From JAGXQV01 sp964451375 (GTDB taxonomy: Bacteria > Pseudomonadota > Gammaproteobacteria > Burkholderiales > Sulfuricellaceae): DNA of 64,000 nucleotides. Below the pieces are notes generated by a model, which was given only the letters and a program-made list of their open reading frames with translations, was not told the DNA's origin and ran no database searches. A program made the translations under genes and the position numbers. The DNA is taken from positions 1-64,000 of the forward strand of contig CAYVIN010000014.1 of the NCBI GenBank assembly GCA_964451375.1, written 5' to 3'. Shown piece after piece: positions 42,907 to 54,300 of this stretch (its first letter is position 1; the number at the start of each line of letters is the position of its first letter).

Positions 42907-43150
42907 GTTTGCCGCATTGGGATGGGAAGACTATCTCTACTGGCAAACGACCGACCGCGCCATCCTCAAGCGCATCAATCTCCTGATTCGCGACATCGCG
43001 CGCGATCCATTCAGCGGCATCGGCAAACCTGAACCGCTCAAGCATCAGCTTTCCGGTTTCTGGTCACGCCGCATCGACGATCAACACCGCTTGGTATACG
43101 CCGTGGAGAACGGGGTAATTCTGATTGCGCAGTGTCGGGATCACTATTGA
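42896..43150 (+). CDS. yoeB: YoeB-family ribosome-dependent mRNA interferase
   Basis: An 84-residue toxin with family hallmarks: YLYWQTTDRAILKRINLLI, DPFSGIGKPEPLKHQLSGFW, SRRIDDQHRLVYAV and the C-terminal CRDHY, in which His and Tyr complete the active site with the Glu, Arg and preceding residues of the core. It cleaves mRNA in the ribosomal A site when free of its antitoxin. The start is placed inside the antitoxin 3' end, as is usual for this pair. Confidence 0.92.
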   Translation: MKIKFAALGWEDYLYWQTTDRAILKRINLLIRDIARDPFSGIGKPEPLKHQLSGFWSRRIDDQHRLVYAVENGVILIAQCRDHY

Positions 43151-43345
43151 CTCCGCAGGATGCCCCGGATAAAACGAACTTGGGCTGATTTTTCTTCTGC
43201 ACAAACCGCAGCAGCCACAAACGAAATTGCCATTCCATCTTCATAAAACCCAACATTTATCGGCTTCTCCAAGCGGTTCGGCTTTACCCGCCCGAATTCA
43301 GGCGCTATCCTGTCAAGCTAATGTATGGCAACTTGGAGAATCACC

Positions 43346-45841
43346 ATGGTCAAGCCTTCCGAAGCATCCATCCCGGATATCCAGAAACTCGACACTGCTT
43401 CCGTCGAACATTCCCTGATCAATCATCTGACCTATTCGGTGGGCAAGGATTATCTTACCGCCACCGACCGCGACTGGTTCTTCGCCCTTGCCAATGCGAT
43501 CCGCGAACGCATGACCGGGCGCTGGATGGAGACCATGCGCAGTTATTACAAGCAGGACGCCAAGCGCATCTATTACCTGTCGATGGAATTCCTGATCGGG
43601 CGCACCATGTTGAACAGCCTGCTCAACCTGGGCTTTGAAGAGGAATGCCGCCTGGCGATTCAGGAACTCGGCGAAGACCTGGAAAAAATCCGGGGGATCG
43701 AACCCGATGCAGCCTTGGGCAACGGCGGTCTGGGGCGGCTTGCCGCGTGTTTTCTGGATTCCATGGCGACGCTCGGACTGCCCGGTTACGGTTACGGGAT
43801 CCGCTACGAATACGGGATGTTCAACCAGCGCATCGAAAACGGCCACCAGGTCGAGCACCCCGACAACTGGCTGCGTTACGGCAATCCCTGGGAGTATCCG
43901 CGCCCCGAGGTGTTATTCCCGGTGAAATTCTACGGGCGGGTGGTGGAATACGCCGACGAGCAGGGCCGCTTGCGCCACCACTGGGTGGAAACCGAGGATG
44001 TGATGGCGATGGCTTACGACACGCCGATTCCCGGCTTCGGCGGCAAGACGGTCAACAACATGCGCCTGTGGGCGGCCAAGGCATCGCGCGATTTCGATTT
44101 GCAATACTTCAATGAAGGCAATTACATCAAGGCGGTGGAGGACAAGAACCAGTCGGAAAACCTTTCCAAGGTGCTGTATCCCGACGACACCACCCAGATG
44201 GGCCGCGAATTACGTCTGAAGCAGCAATATTTCTTCGTCAGCGCATCGATCCAGGATGTGCTGTACCGCTTCGACAAATCCGGGCACAACATCGACGAAC
44301 TGCCGGACAAGGTGGCGATCCAGCTTAACGACACCCACCCGTCGATTTCGGTGCCCGAGTTGATGCGCATCCTCGTCGATCTGCGCGGGCTGGACTGGGA
44401 ACGGGCATGGAAAATCACCACCCAGGTGTTTTCCTATACCAACCACACGCTGATGCCGGAAGCACTGGAAACCTGGCCGGTGGCGCTGATGGAAAACGTC
44501 CTGCCGCGCCACTTGCAGATCATCTACGAAATCAACCACCGTTTCATGACCGCCGTGATGCACAACAATCCCGGCGACGTGGAGATGATGAAACGCATGT
44601 CGATCATCGACGAAGACCGCGGGCGGCGGGTGCGCATGGCGTATCTGGCCATCGTCGGCAGCCACCACGTCAACGGCGTGGCGCAAATCCACACCGACCT
44701 GATGCGCGCCACGATCTTCCGCGATTTCGACCGCTTTTACCCCGGCAAGATTCTTAACATCACCAACGGCATCACCCCCCGGCGCTGGCTGAACCAGGCC
44801 AATCCGGGACTGGCGCGGCTGATTACCAAACACATCGGCAACGAGTGGCGCACCAACCTGGGCCAGTTGTCCAAACTCGCGCCACTCGCCGAAAACCGCG
44901 CCTTCCGCGAGGAATTCCGCTCCATCAAACACGCCAACAAGGTCAAGCTGGCCGGTATCATCTTCCAGAAACTCGGCATCCAGATTAACCCGATGTCGCT
45001 GTTCGACGTGCAGATCAAACGTATCCACGAATACAAACGGCAACTGCTCAACGTGCTCCATGTCATCACCCGCTACAACCGTATCCGCGCCAACCCGGAC
45101 GCGGATTTCCTGCCGCGCACCGTGATTTTCGGCGGCAAGGCGGCCCCCGGCTACGCGACGGCCAAACTGACCATCAAGCTCATCAATAGCGTCGCCGAGG
45201 TGGTCAACAACGATCCGGCGGTGCGCGGCTTGCTGAAAGTGGTGTTCCTGCCCAATTACGACGTGACCTCCGCCACCGACCTAGTGCCCGCCGCCGATCT
45301 CTCCGAGCAGATTTCCACCGCCGGCACCGAAGCGTCAGGAACCGGCAACATGAAAATGTCGTTGAACGGCGCGCTCACCATCGGCACCCTGGACGGCGCG
45401 AACATTGAAATCCGCGAGCAGGTCGGCGCGGAAAACTTCTTCATCTTCGGGCTTAACGCCGAAGAAGCCGCCAATCTTTCCCGCCACTACAATCCATGGG
45501 ACTGGTACCACGGCAACGGCGAACTGAAACAGGCGCTGGATATGATAGGCAACGGCTTTTTCTCGCCGGACTTGCCGGAACGTTTCCGCGCGATTTTTGA
45601 TACGCTTACCGCCAAGGGCGACCGCTACCTGTTGCTCGCCGACTATGCGGCCTATATCGCCTGTCAGGAACAGGTCGATGCGCTGTACCGCGACACCGAA
45701 CAATGGACGCGCCAGGCGGTGTTGAATGTCGCCGGGATGGGGCATTTTTCCAGTGACCGCACCATCGGCGAATACGCGGAAAAAATCTGGAACGTCAAGG
45801 CGGTGGAAGTGCAAAGCAGTCCCAACCGGGGCAAAAAATAG
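43346..45841 (+). CDS. glgP: Glycogen/starch phosphorylase
   Basis: An 831-residue phosphorylase that releases glucose-1-phosphate from alpha-glucans. Conserved blocks include KRIYYLSMEFLIGR, ALGNGGLGRLAACFLDS, GYGIRYEYGMF, QLNDTHPSI, GSHHVNGVA, NGITPRRWL, KRIHEYKRQ, FGGKAAPGY and the PLP site EASGTGNMKMSLNGAL with Lys670. I start at MVKPSEAS because a GGAGAA ribosome binding site lies seven bases upstream; the ATG seven codons earlier lacks one. The length is normal. It is monocistronic, with the MITE-like element following 15 bp later. It indicates that this organism stores glycogen. Confidence 0.95.
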   Translation: MVKPSEASIPDIQKLDTASVEHSLINHLTYSVGKDYLTATDRDWFFALANAIRERMTGRWMETMRSYYKQDAKRIYYLSMEFLIGRTMLNSLLNLGFEEECRLAIQELGEDLEKIRGIEPDAALGNGGLGRLAACFLDSMATLGLPGYGYGIRYEYGMFNQRIENGHQVEHPDNWLRYGNPWEYPRPEVLFPVKFYGRVVEYADEQGRLRHHWVETEDVMAMAYDTPIPGFGGKTVNNMRLWAAKASRDFDLQYFNEGNYIKAVEDKNQSENLSKVLYPDDTTQMGRELRLKQQYFFVSASIQDVLYRFDKSGHNIDELPDKVAIQLNDTHPSISVPELMRILVDLRGLDWERAWKITTQVFSYTNHTLMPEALETWPVALMENVLPRHLQIIYEINHRFMTAVMHNNPGDVEMMKRMSIIDEDRGRRVRMAYLAIVGSHHVNGVAQIHTDLMRATIFRDFDRFYPGKILNITNGITPRRWLNQANPGLARLITKHIGNEWRTNLGQLSKLAPLAENRAFREEFRSIKHANKVKLAGIIFQKLGIQINPMSLFDVQIKRIHEYKRQLLNVLHVITRYNRIRANPDADFLPRTVIFGGKAAPGYATAKLTIKLINSVAEVVNNDPAVRGLLKVVFLPNYDVTSATDLVPAADLSEQISTAGTEASGTGNMKMSLNGALTIGTLDGANIEIREQVGAENFFIFGLNAEEAANLSRHYNPWDWYHGNGELKQALDMIGNGFFSPDLPERFRAIFDTLTAKGDRYLLLADYAAYIACQEQVDALYRDTEQWTRQAVLNVAGMGHFSSDRTIGEYAEKIWNVKAVEVQSSPNRGKK

Positions 45842-45855
45842 GGGTCGTTCAATTA

Positions 45856-46164
45856 TCCTAAAAACCTCAGTTGACCGCTTGCCATGATGCCTACGGTGTT
45901 GGTTCTAAATGACTTTGCCATTGTATTAACGTTCACCCGTTTGGTGAGAGCGCTACGGGTTGGATTGCACGGTTTTGCGGGCGCATGGCTGCGTTGTCGC
46001 GCCATTGTTCCGGCTTTAGCCGGATACAATGGCGGTGATGCCCTTTACGGGTACTCCTCCCAATGGAGCGACCATTACTCGTCGTCGCGCCTCTTGTGCC
46101 CTTTGGGTATGCCCTGCACCCGCAAAACCGCACACTCCGCCCCGTTCAACTGAGGTTTTTAGGA
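45856..46164. mobile_element. MITE-like palindromic element 1
   Basis: A 309-bp element bounded by perfect 19-bp terminal inverted repeats (TCCTAAAAACCTCAGTTGA and its complement), flanked on both sides by TTA, a possible 3-bp target duplication. It contains nested inverted repeats: CGGTTTTGCGGG (45970-45981) with CCCGCAAAACCG (46119-46130), and a central hairpin at 46002-46032. There is no transposase gene. Its right end supplies the AGGA just before the hemerythrin start. A stretch of about 29 bp (46085-46113) recurs inverted in element 2. Confidence 0.8.
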
Positions 46165-46166
46165 TT

Positions 46167-46592
46167 ATGATTTCTCGCACCCCCATTCGTTGGGAAGGCA
46201 AGTATGAGGTCGGCCATCAACGCATTGATTTCGAGCATCGCATCTTCCTCGATCTCATCAACAATTACCGCGACAAACTCGAACAAGGCGCGGGCAAGGA
46301 ATCGTTGTTGCGGATACTTCGGGAAATCGTCAAATACGCCGAGTTTCACTTCCTCAGCGAGGAAAACATCATGGTGGAGTGGCGCTACCCGGAGTTGGAA
46401 ACCCACGCCGAATTACATCGCCATTTGCTCACTGAAGCCAGCGAAAAAATTTCCGGCTTGAACAAACTGAGCATGGATGGCGTTGAACCGATCATGTTCT
46501 ATAGTTTCCTGGTTGACTGGTTCATTCATCACACCATAGAAGTGGACAAGCAGCTCGCGGATTACCTGCGGAACAACACCCCAACAAGTTAA
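46167..46592 (+). CDS. Bacteriohemerythrin 1
   Basis: A 141-residue four-helix-bundle protein with the di-iron ligands of hemerythrins: His in VGHQRIDFEHRIF, the Hx3E unit in FHFLSEENIM, His in THAELHRHLL and the final HHTIEVDK. It binds oxygen reversibly and may carry or sense it in a microaerobic organism. I start at MISRTP; the longer frame runs into the MITE. The only upstream ribosome-binding-like bases are in the element terminus, very close to the ATG. It precedes a second hemerythrin by 10 bp. Confidence 0.92.
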   Translation: MISRTPIRWEGKYEVGHQRIDFEHRIFLDLINNYRDKLEQGAGKESLLRILREIVKYAEFHFLSEENIMVEWRYPELETHAELHRHLLTEASEKISGLNKLSMDGVEPIMFYSFLVDWFIHHTIEVDKQLADYLRNNTPTS

Positions 46593-46602
46593 CGGTGCAT
46601 CG

Positions 46603-47019
46603 ATGAAAAAAACCCTAGTCGAGTGGTATCGGAAATATGAACTCGGCCATCCGCAAATTGATGGCGAACATCGTATCCTGCTCGAAAAAATCAATGTTTA
46701 CTGGAAGTTGCTCGAACAAAACGCGGATTTCAAGAATCTGCTTGTGGCATTAAAGGATATCGGCGACTACGCGACGTTTCACTTTTCCAGCGAAGAAGCG
46801 CTGATGACGCAGCACAGTTATCCGGGCCTGGAGAAACACCGGGAAATCCACCAGCATCTGCTCGCGCAATTTTCCCAGCGGATAGGAGAACTGGGCGACG
46901 CCAGCCAGGACAACATCGAAGCAATCAAACTCTATTCCTACATGGTGGACTGGTTCATCCATCACACCACTCAGGAAGATCGCAAACTCGGCGATTACCT
47001 CAAACACCGGGCGGCCTGA
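46603..47019 (+). CDS. Bacteriohemerythrin 2
   Basis: A 138-residue paralogue of the preceding gene with all iron ligands present: LGHPQIDGEHRIL, FHFSSEEALM, KHREIHQHLL and IHHTTQEDRK. The pair has diverged considerably, so it is not a fresh duplication. The two probably form one transcript that ends at the hairpin element immediately after the stop codon. The downstream GGDEF regulator is convergent. Confidence 0.92.
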   Translation: MKKTLVEWYRKYELGHPQIDGEHRILLEKINVYWKLLEQNADFKNLLVALKDIGDYATFHFSSEEALMTQHSYPGLEKHREIHQHLLAQFSQRIGELGDASQDNIEAIKLYSYMVDWFIHHTTQEDRKLGDYLKHRAA

Positions 47020-47216
47020 GAGACTGTGAAAAGGTCAAATCCGTAGCGAGAACGTCGCCAAACCCGCATGGCATACCCTAAAGGGCACAAGAGGCGCGAA
47101 AGGCGAAAAATTCGGGCGCGTAGCAGGCCTACGTAACCGAATTTTTCGCCTTTCGCAACGCAGCCAGGCGGGATTTGGCGGCGTTCGCAGTAGGATTTGA
47201 TTTTTTCACAGACTCT
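47019..47216. mobile_element. MITE-like palindromic element 2
   Basis: A 198-bp element with imperfect terminal inverted repeats of about 24-35 bp (starting AGAGACTGTGAAAA and ending TTTTTTCACAGACTCT). It contains a perfect 20-bp internal stem (47096-47115 with 47137-47156) and a small CGTAG / CTACG loop stem. The segment 47070-47099 matches 46085-46113 of element 1 in inverse orientation, with one base inserted. It fills the space between the convergent hemerythrin and GGDEF genes and could act as a two-way terminator. Confidence 0.75.
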
Positions 47217-47224
47217 GAGCCCCC

Positions 47225-48154
47225 CTATTCGGTAAAAGCGCTAACGCGGTTGCGCCCGGCTTTTTTGGAGACGTACAACTGCGCGTCGGCGCTTTCGAGC
47301 AAGGCCTGGGCGGCGCCGATACTGCCGCCCGACAACGCCGTGGAAACGCCGACACTGATGGTCACGTGGGGTGCTGTCGGCGACGCCGGATGGGGTATCT
47401 GCTCAACGGCGATTTCCCGGCACATCAGTTCGGCTATCATCAAAGCCCCATCCCCCGGTGTCTCCGGGAGAACCACCACGATTTCCTCGCCGCCGTAGCG
47501 GGCGATGAAATCGGTAGGGCGCTTCAGGCAGTTTTTCAGGGTGGTCGCCACTTTCCGCAGACATTCGTCGCCATCGGCATGACCGAAGTGATCGTTGTAT
47601 TTCTTGAAGTGGTCGATGTCGATCATGATCAGCGAAAGCGGACAATTGGTACGTTGCGCGCGGCTCCACTCCAGGGCAATCACCTCGTCGAAACGGCGAC
47701 GGTTATAGATGTTCAACAGGGAATCGACCGATGCAAACTGCTCCAGCATGTCGCTTTTGATTTTGAGATCAATCTGGGTGCGCACTCGCGCCTTCACTAC
47801 CGAGGGATGGAACGGCTTGCCGATATAATCCACTGCGCCCAGGTCGAAACCCCGCGTTTCGTCGTTGGCGTCGCAGGCGGCGGTAACAAAAATCACCGGA
47901 ATGTTGCGGGTGCGGTCATCCGACTTGAGCCGCTCGCAAACCTGGTAGCCGTCCATTCCCGGCATCATCACATCCAGCAGGATGAGGTCGGGCGCACTCG
48001 CGCCGCCCACGCCGGCGGCCATTTCCAGCCCTTTCAGGCCGTCCACTGCCGCCACCACCTTGTAATCCTGCTTGAGCAGGCTCATCAGGTAGGTGATGCT
48101 GGAACGCTCATCGTCGATGATGAGTATCTTTTGTTCTTTTCTAAAGTTAGACAT
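47225..48154 (-). CDS. Response regulator with GGDEF diguanylate cyclase
   Basis: A 309-residue protein, starting at MSNFRK. A receiver domain (ILIIDDERSSITYL; Asp in LILLDVMMPGMDG; YIGKPFHP) is joined to a GGDEF domain. The active-site loop is RYGGEEIVV, an accepted GGEEF variant. An RxxD inhibitory site (RPTD) lies five residues before it, so feedback by c-di-GMP is expected. Upstream, SLIMIDIDHFKKYNDHFGH gives the metal- and nucleotide-binding residues. It lies 160 bp downstream of the giant hybrid kinase on the same strand and is its probable output. Confidence 0.93.
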   Translation of the reverse strand: MSNFRKEQKILIIDDERSSITYLMSLLKQDYKVVAAVDGLKGLEMAAGVGGASAPDLILLDVMMPGMDGYQVCERLKSDDRTRNIPVIFVTAACDANDETRGFDLGAVDYIGKPFHPSVVKARVRTQIDLKIKSDMLEQFASVDSLLNIYNRRRFDEVIALEWSRAQRTNCPLSLIMIDIDHFKKYNDHFGHADGDECLRKVATTLKNCLKRPTDFIARYGGEEIVVVLPETPGDGALMIAELMCREIAVEQIPHPASPTAPHVTISVGVSTALSGGSIGAAQALLESADAQLYVSKKAGRNRVSAFTE

Positions 48155-48190
48155 CAGTAAACCGGAATTCCTAAATATTAACCGCCGGGA

Positions 48191-48221
48191 CGCTGGGGAA
48201 ATCACGCGGATTTCCCCAGCG
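48191..48221. terminator. 13-bp perfect inverted repeat between kinase and GGDEF genes
   Basis: CGCTGGGGAAATC and GATTTCCCCAGCG flank a five-base loop. The stem is long and GC-rich but has no clear U-run on the minus strand, so it may attenuate expression between the kinase and GGDEF genes or be a REP-like hairpin. Confidence 0.5.
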
Positions 48222-48314
48222 CAAATTTTCAGCCGGGTGCGGGGCGGGTAATCACGTTAAATATGGCGTCATGCGCAACGTTCCAATGGGTGAAAATGAG
48301 TTGTTGTTTTATTG

Positions 48315-51300
48315 TTAAAGCGATTCCAGCCGCTGCATCAATCCCCGCAAATGCTCCTGCGCGGCTTCGGCGTCGAAGTCCTGCAATGCTTCGCGGATGC
48401 GTTGCAACAGGCTGGTGACGGTAGCGTCGCCGCCGGCGCTGCCGATTTCCTTGATCAGATCGATGGCGCTGGCCACGTCGTCCTCGATCAGGATCGTCAA
48501 TTGGCGGCATTGCTCGGCCAATCGAACCGGATCGAGGTTTTTTTCGGGAAGCGGGGCAAACTCGGTATTTTTGGCGGCCAGATGGCTTTCCAGCCTGCGT
48601 AGCGAGCCAACCAACTGCGCCAGCAGTTTGTCGAAATGCTGAAGGAAAATCTCCATATCCCGTCCGGGTTCCTGGACGATGGCGTCTTCGAGTTTACGCG
48701 CCACTTCCGACAACGGATGAGCGCCGATTTGCCCGCAGGTGCCTTTGAGGGTGTGGGCAATCCGCCTTGCCTCGTCGTATTGCTCCGCCGCCAGGGCTGC
48801 CCGCAAGCGCGTTCCGGCGTCGGCGTGGCTACGCAGAAACAATTCGGCCATCTGGTACAGCAGGTGTTCGTCGTAGCCCAGGTGGGCAACGATATCGTCG
48901 AGCATGAGGCCCGGCAAATCGGCAATTTCCGAATCCAGCTTTATGCCCGGCCCGGCGCCTTCCGGGGCCTCGCCCGGTTCGGCGGGATTCACGGTAATCC
49001 ATTTGCGTAACACGGCGAACAGCTTGGCCGGATCGACCGGCTTGCTGATGTGATCATTCATCCCGGTATCCAGGCAACGCTTGCGCTCTTCAGCGGTAGC
49101 GTGGGCAGTCATGGCGATGATCGGCAGGTTGCGGAAACGTTCTTCGGCGCGGATGTGTTCACACGCCTCGTAGCCGTCCATCACCGGCATCTGGATGTCC
49201 ATCAGCACGGCGTCGTAATGCGCCCCCGGCGCGTCGATACGCTCCAGCGCCTGACGCCCGTTCATCGCGACCACCACGGTTGCGCCGGTTTTTTCGAGGA
49301 AACTGCGCGCCACCAGCAGGTTGAGTTCCTGATCATCGACCAGCAACAAGGTCGCGCCGTCCAGACGGACTTCTTCGGTCTGGCTGGTAACGGGCCGCTC
49401 TTCGCGGTTGCCGCCCCGGTCGAAAATATTGCGGATTGAATCGAGCAGCAACGAGGGATAAAAAGGTTTGGACAAAAATTCATCCACGCCCGCTTCCCAA
49501 GCCTGGCGCATGACTTCCTCGCGGCTGTAGGCGCTGATCATCAGAATCGCCGGCATCACCGCCAGATGATCGTTTTCGCGGATGCGGCGGGTGGCTTCGA
49601 TGCCGTCCATACCCGGCATTTTCCAGTCCATCAGCACCAGATCGTAAGCCTGGCGGCGCGGCGCGGATTCCAGTTCACGCAGCGCGGCGGCGGCGGAATC
49701 GACGGCGGTAACCTGAAAGCCGAAAGAACGCAGGGTGTGTTCGAGAATCAGGCGGGCGCTGTCGCTATCGTCCACCACCAGCACCCGCAATTCGTTATGG
49801 CGACGCCCGCGAATCTCGCCGACGTGTAACGGCGCGGCGACGCCCGGCCCGAACAGCGCGCTGAAGGCAAAACTGCTGCCTTTGCCGGCCTCGCTCTGCA
49901 CGATGATTTCACCGCCCATCAGTTCCACCAGTTTTTTGCTGATGGTCAACCCCAGCCCGGTGCCGCCGTAGCGGCGGGTGGTGGAGCTGTCGGCCTGGCT
50001 GAAGGAGTGGAAGATGCGCCCCATTTGTTCGTCGTTCATGCCGATGCCGGTATCACGCACCGAAAAATGCAGCTTGACGCGCTCGCCCAGCCATTCGGGG
50101 CGCTCCACCTTGACCAGGATTTCCCCGGCGTCGGTGAATTTGACGGCGTTGTTGGAAAGATTCAGCAATATCTGGCCGAGCCGCAACGGGTCGCCAACCA
50201 GCCGGGTCGGGGTTTGCGGCGCGATGTCGAAGAGTAATTCGATACCCTTTTTGGAGGCGGCCATGCCGATCATGTCGGAAACGCCGCTTAAGACTTCTTC
50301 CAGATCAAAATCGATGAACTCCAGCTCCATCTTGCCGGCTTCGATTTTCGATACGTCAAGGATGTCGTTGATGATGCCCAGCAGGGTTTGCGAAGCGGTT
50401 TTTACCTTGCGCAGGTAATCGCGTTGTTTGGGGCTTAATTCGGTCGCCAGGGTCAGTTCGGTCAAACCCAGAATGGCGTTCATGGGGGTGCGGATTTCGT
50501 GGCTCATGCTGGACAGGAACACACTTTTCGCCTGGTTGGCGATATCCGCTTCCTTGCGTTCGCGTTCGGCGCGTTCCTTTTCCTTGCGTTCGTTGATGTC
50601 CAGCAACGAACCTTCGATATAGCTGATTTCACCGGTTTCGTCGCGTTCCACGCGGGCGGAAATCGACACCCAGGTTTCCGACCCGTCCTTGCGCCGGAAC
50701 CGGGTCTCAAAATCGGAAACGCTGTCCTTTTCCCGCAACACGCCGAGGATCACCGCACGCTGCTGCTGGTCGGCGTAAATCTGCGCGCCGATATCGACAA
50801 CCGAAGTCAGCAGATCCTCCGCCGAGGCGTAACCGAGGATGCGCGCCATCGCCGGGTTTGCGGTCAACATCCGGCCTTCCACGGTGGTGCGGAAGATACC
50901 TTCCACGGCGTTTTCATACAACGAGCGGAACTTGTGTTCGGACTCTTCCAGCGTCATGTAGAACTGGGCGTTTTCCAGGGAAATCGCGGCCTGTGAGGCG
51001 AGCGTCTTGAGCAGCGCCACCCGCCCGGCGGTAAAAGCCCCGGTGGACTGGTTGTTTTCCAGATACAGCAGGCCGTTGAGATGGCCGTGATGAAGGATGG
51101 GGATACACAACACCGAACGTAGCCCCCGGCTGCGCACGAATTCGTCCTGCGCGAAAATCGCTTCACGGGAGGCATCGTCGAGCACCAGGTCTTCGCGGGT
51201 ATGGGCGACGTAATTAACGATGGCGGCGGCGACATTCCCGGCTTCTTCAAGCGGTGTGGCCGGGTAGGTCATTTCGCGGTTCGCCGCAGCGTCCACTTCA

Positions 51301-54300
51301 ACCACCAGACGCTCGCCTTTTTTCAGGATCAGGCTGCCTTTTTCCGCGCCGGCGCTCTCCATGACGATTTCCATCAGTTTGTTGAGCAGGCGTTCCAGCA
51401 CGATCTCCCCGGAAATGGCCTGGGAGGCCTTGAGCACGGCTTTTAAGTCCAGTTCGTCGTGGGCGGTGATGCGTAGCGGCAGGCTGGTGGTGCGGCGCAG
51501 GGTTTCATGACGGCGGGTGTTGCTGAGCAGGAGTGCGGGATAACGCGCCTTGAGATGGTCAACCTTGCGATGTGCGCCCCAGATGCGGTAAGCATCCAGC
51601 GCTTCGCGCAAATACAGACGGGCAAAACTGGTTTTGCCCAGGCTCAGCAAGAAACGTCCCGCCAGTTCGTTGGCGAGCGCCTCATCATGCAGAAAAGCGC
51701 TTTTCCCGGCAGCCTCGATCGCCTGGTCGTAAAGCTCCAGCGCGGCGTCGCGGCGTCCTTCGAGGCGCATCAGTTCGGCTTTGGCGAGCAGATGTTGATG
51801 GGTGAAATTATGCGGCGCGGAATTCGCCCAGTGTTGCAGACGCTCGCAACAGGCCGCCAGTTCCTTGCGCCCTTCCTCGCGTTCGTCGCCTTCCCACTCG
51901 GCGTCGCAGGCCGCGAGAATCAGCGCCAGATGGAAATAGTGGGCGGCCTGGGCGGTCGTGCTGTTGATGAAGGAAAGATACTGCCCCGCTGCGCGCGCCG
52001 CCGCGAGCGCCGTCATGGGCCGGTCAAACAGATATTCCAGATAGGCGGCCAGCACCTGACGGATGCCCTGCACGGTGGAACTGCCCGCAGTGGCGCGAGT
52101 CAGCGAATCTTCACGCCCGGCTCCGATCAGGATATTGGAGGCCAGACTGACGACTTCAAAGATGTCTAGGGCAAGCCGATTGGTGGTTTTTTCGACGAAC
52201 GGCAGACGCCGTTCCATCTCGCTTTGCAACTCGGGCAGGATACGCCCGCTGAAAAAGGCGTTGAGAACATTGTTGAAGGCGAGGATATAGCCGGCGTACA
52301 GCAATTCCCCGGAATCCAGACCGGCCTGATATCCCTGCTCGCCCAGCGCGCCGCCTTCTTCAATGGGTTTGACCCAATGCACCAGGAATGTGGTCAGGAC
52401 GAAACAGCAGCGGCATACGTAGGCCTTGTGTCCGTCGCGCTGCGAGAGGTGCAGGCCGAGCATCCCGAAATCATATCCCTCGCGATAGGCGTCGGATTCG
52501 TAAACCAGCACGTTGCCGAAGCTGGTGTAACCTTTCCCGGATTCCGGCGCGTGGCCGTGGCGCAACGACAGGATGGTCATTTTCGCCAGTATCCAGGAAT
52601 ACAGTTCGGGCTGGCAAAAATAGGCGGCGGGCGTGAGGTCGTTGAGCAGCTTCATCGCGGTCACCATGCCCGGATCGCTCATCGGCGGCGCATCAATCAA
52701 ACTCTCGATGGGACGCCCGCCCAGCGCGTCGTGAACCTCCGCAAGTTCGACGCCGATGGCCTGCTTGAGATCGGCGGCAGGCATGGTAATGCCGAGCATG
52801 TCGAGCGCCCGCCGTCCGCTGGCGATGGCGTCGTCATGGCGGCCCAGCATGGTGTATTGGACGATCTGTAAATCGTAGACTTCGGCAATTTCGATATCCG
52901 TGGCGGCCTGGGCCAGGGCGAGGTCGAAATAGCGTTCCGATTCGCTGTAATTGCCGTTCAGATATTCCAGTTCAGTGCGTTCGCGATACAGGCGCAAATA
53001 CAGGCCGGGCGGCAATGCACTGACCCCCGGCTGTCCACACAAAATGGATTCCGCCTCACGCAAAAAACGCAGCGCGGAATCGTAGGCGGTCGAGGCCTTG
53101 GCCTTGCGCACCGCTTCCACGTTGAGAAACGCCACCTTGAGGCGTTCCGCATCAGTATCGAGCAAGGGCGCACCCTTGTTGAAATGGCCGACCAGTTCAA
53201 AAACGTGTTCCTGACTGTCCTCGTCGCTGAGGCGCTCCGCCAGAAGGCGTCCGATCCGTAAATGCACCTCCTGTTTGCGGCCCTCGTCGATCAACGCATA
53301 AGCGGCCTGCTGCACCCGGTCGTGAAGGAACCGACAGCGCCCGATCAAGGGCCGCTGTTCGTGACCGTCATTCCCCGAAAACGCCAGTTCGGCGTCGGTC
53401 AGGATGAACCCTTCGCGCACCGCCGGAAGCAAATCCTCATAGGTCGCGGCAGCGGCTTTTTCGTGGATGATGGCGAGCGTGTGAATGTCGAAGTTGTTGC
53501 CGACGCAGGCCGCCAGACGCAGCACCCGCTGGGTGTCGGCGGGCAGGCGTTGCAGCTTGCCGACCATCAGGTCAACCACGTTGTCAGTGAAATCAAGGCG
53601 CTCAATCGCCTTCAAATCCCAGTTCCAGCAAATACATTTTTCGCCGTTTTCGTCTTCGCCGGGGGCGAAGGCGATCAACCTCTCCTGGTATAACGTCATC
53701 AGAAACTGGTTGACAAAAAACGGGTTGCCGCCGGTTTTGCCGACCACCAGGTCGGCCAGCGAACGCACAGCATGTTCGTTGCGATGCAGGGTGTCCGCCA
53801 GCAACATGCGCACATGGCGACGCCCCAGCGGAAACAGCGCGATGCGTTCGATGTCCTCGCTGGATTTTTCGAGTTTCTCGATGGCGATGGAAAGCGGGTG
53901 GTCGGGGCCGGTTTCGTTATCGCGGTACGCGCCGATGATGAACAAATGATGAATGTCTTCATCCCCCATCAACAGTTCGATCAACCGCAAACTCGCCGAG
54001 TCGGCCCATTGCAGGTCGTCGAGGAACAGCACCAGGGGATGTTCGGCGGCGAGGAACAGATGGATAAAGGCCAGGAAGGTGCGGCGAAAACGGTTTTCCG
54101 ATTCCACCGCAGCGAGCGGCAGCAGTTCCGGCTGCGCGCCGACGATCAGCTCCACCTCGGGGATCACTTCGGTGATGATGCGTCCGTTGGGGCCGAATGC
54201 GGCGCTTAACTTGTCGCGCCATTCGCCCAACTGTTTTTCGCTGCCGGTCAGCAATTGCCGGATCAACCCCTGAAAAGCGTTGACCACCGCGCTGTAGGGA

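Noticed and set aside
45884..46153. 89-codon frame between glgP and the hemerythrin gene
   Set aside because: It lies wholly inside a palindromic element and has no coding character.
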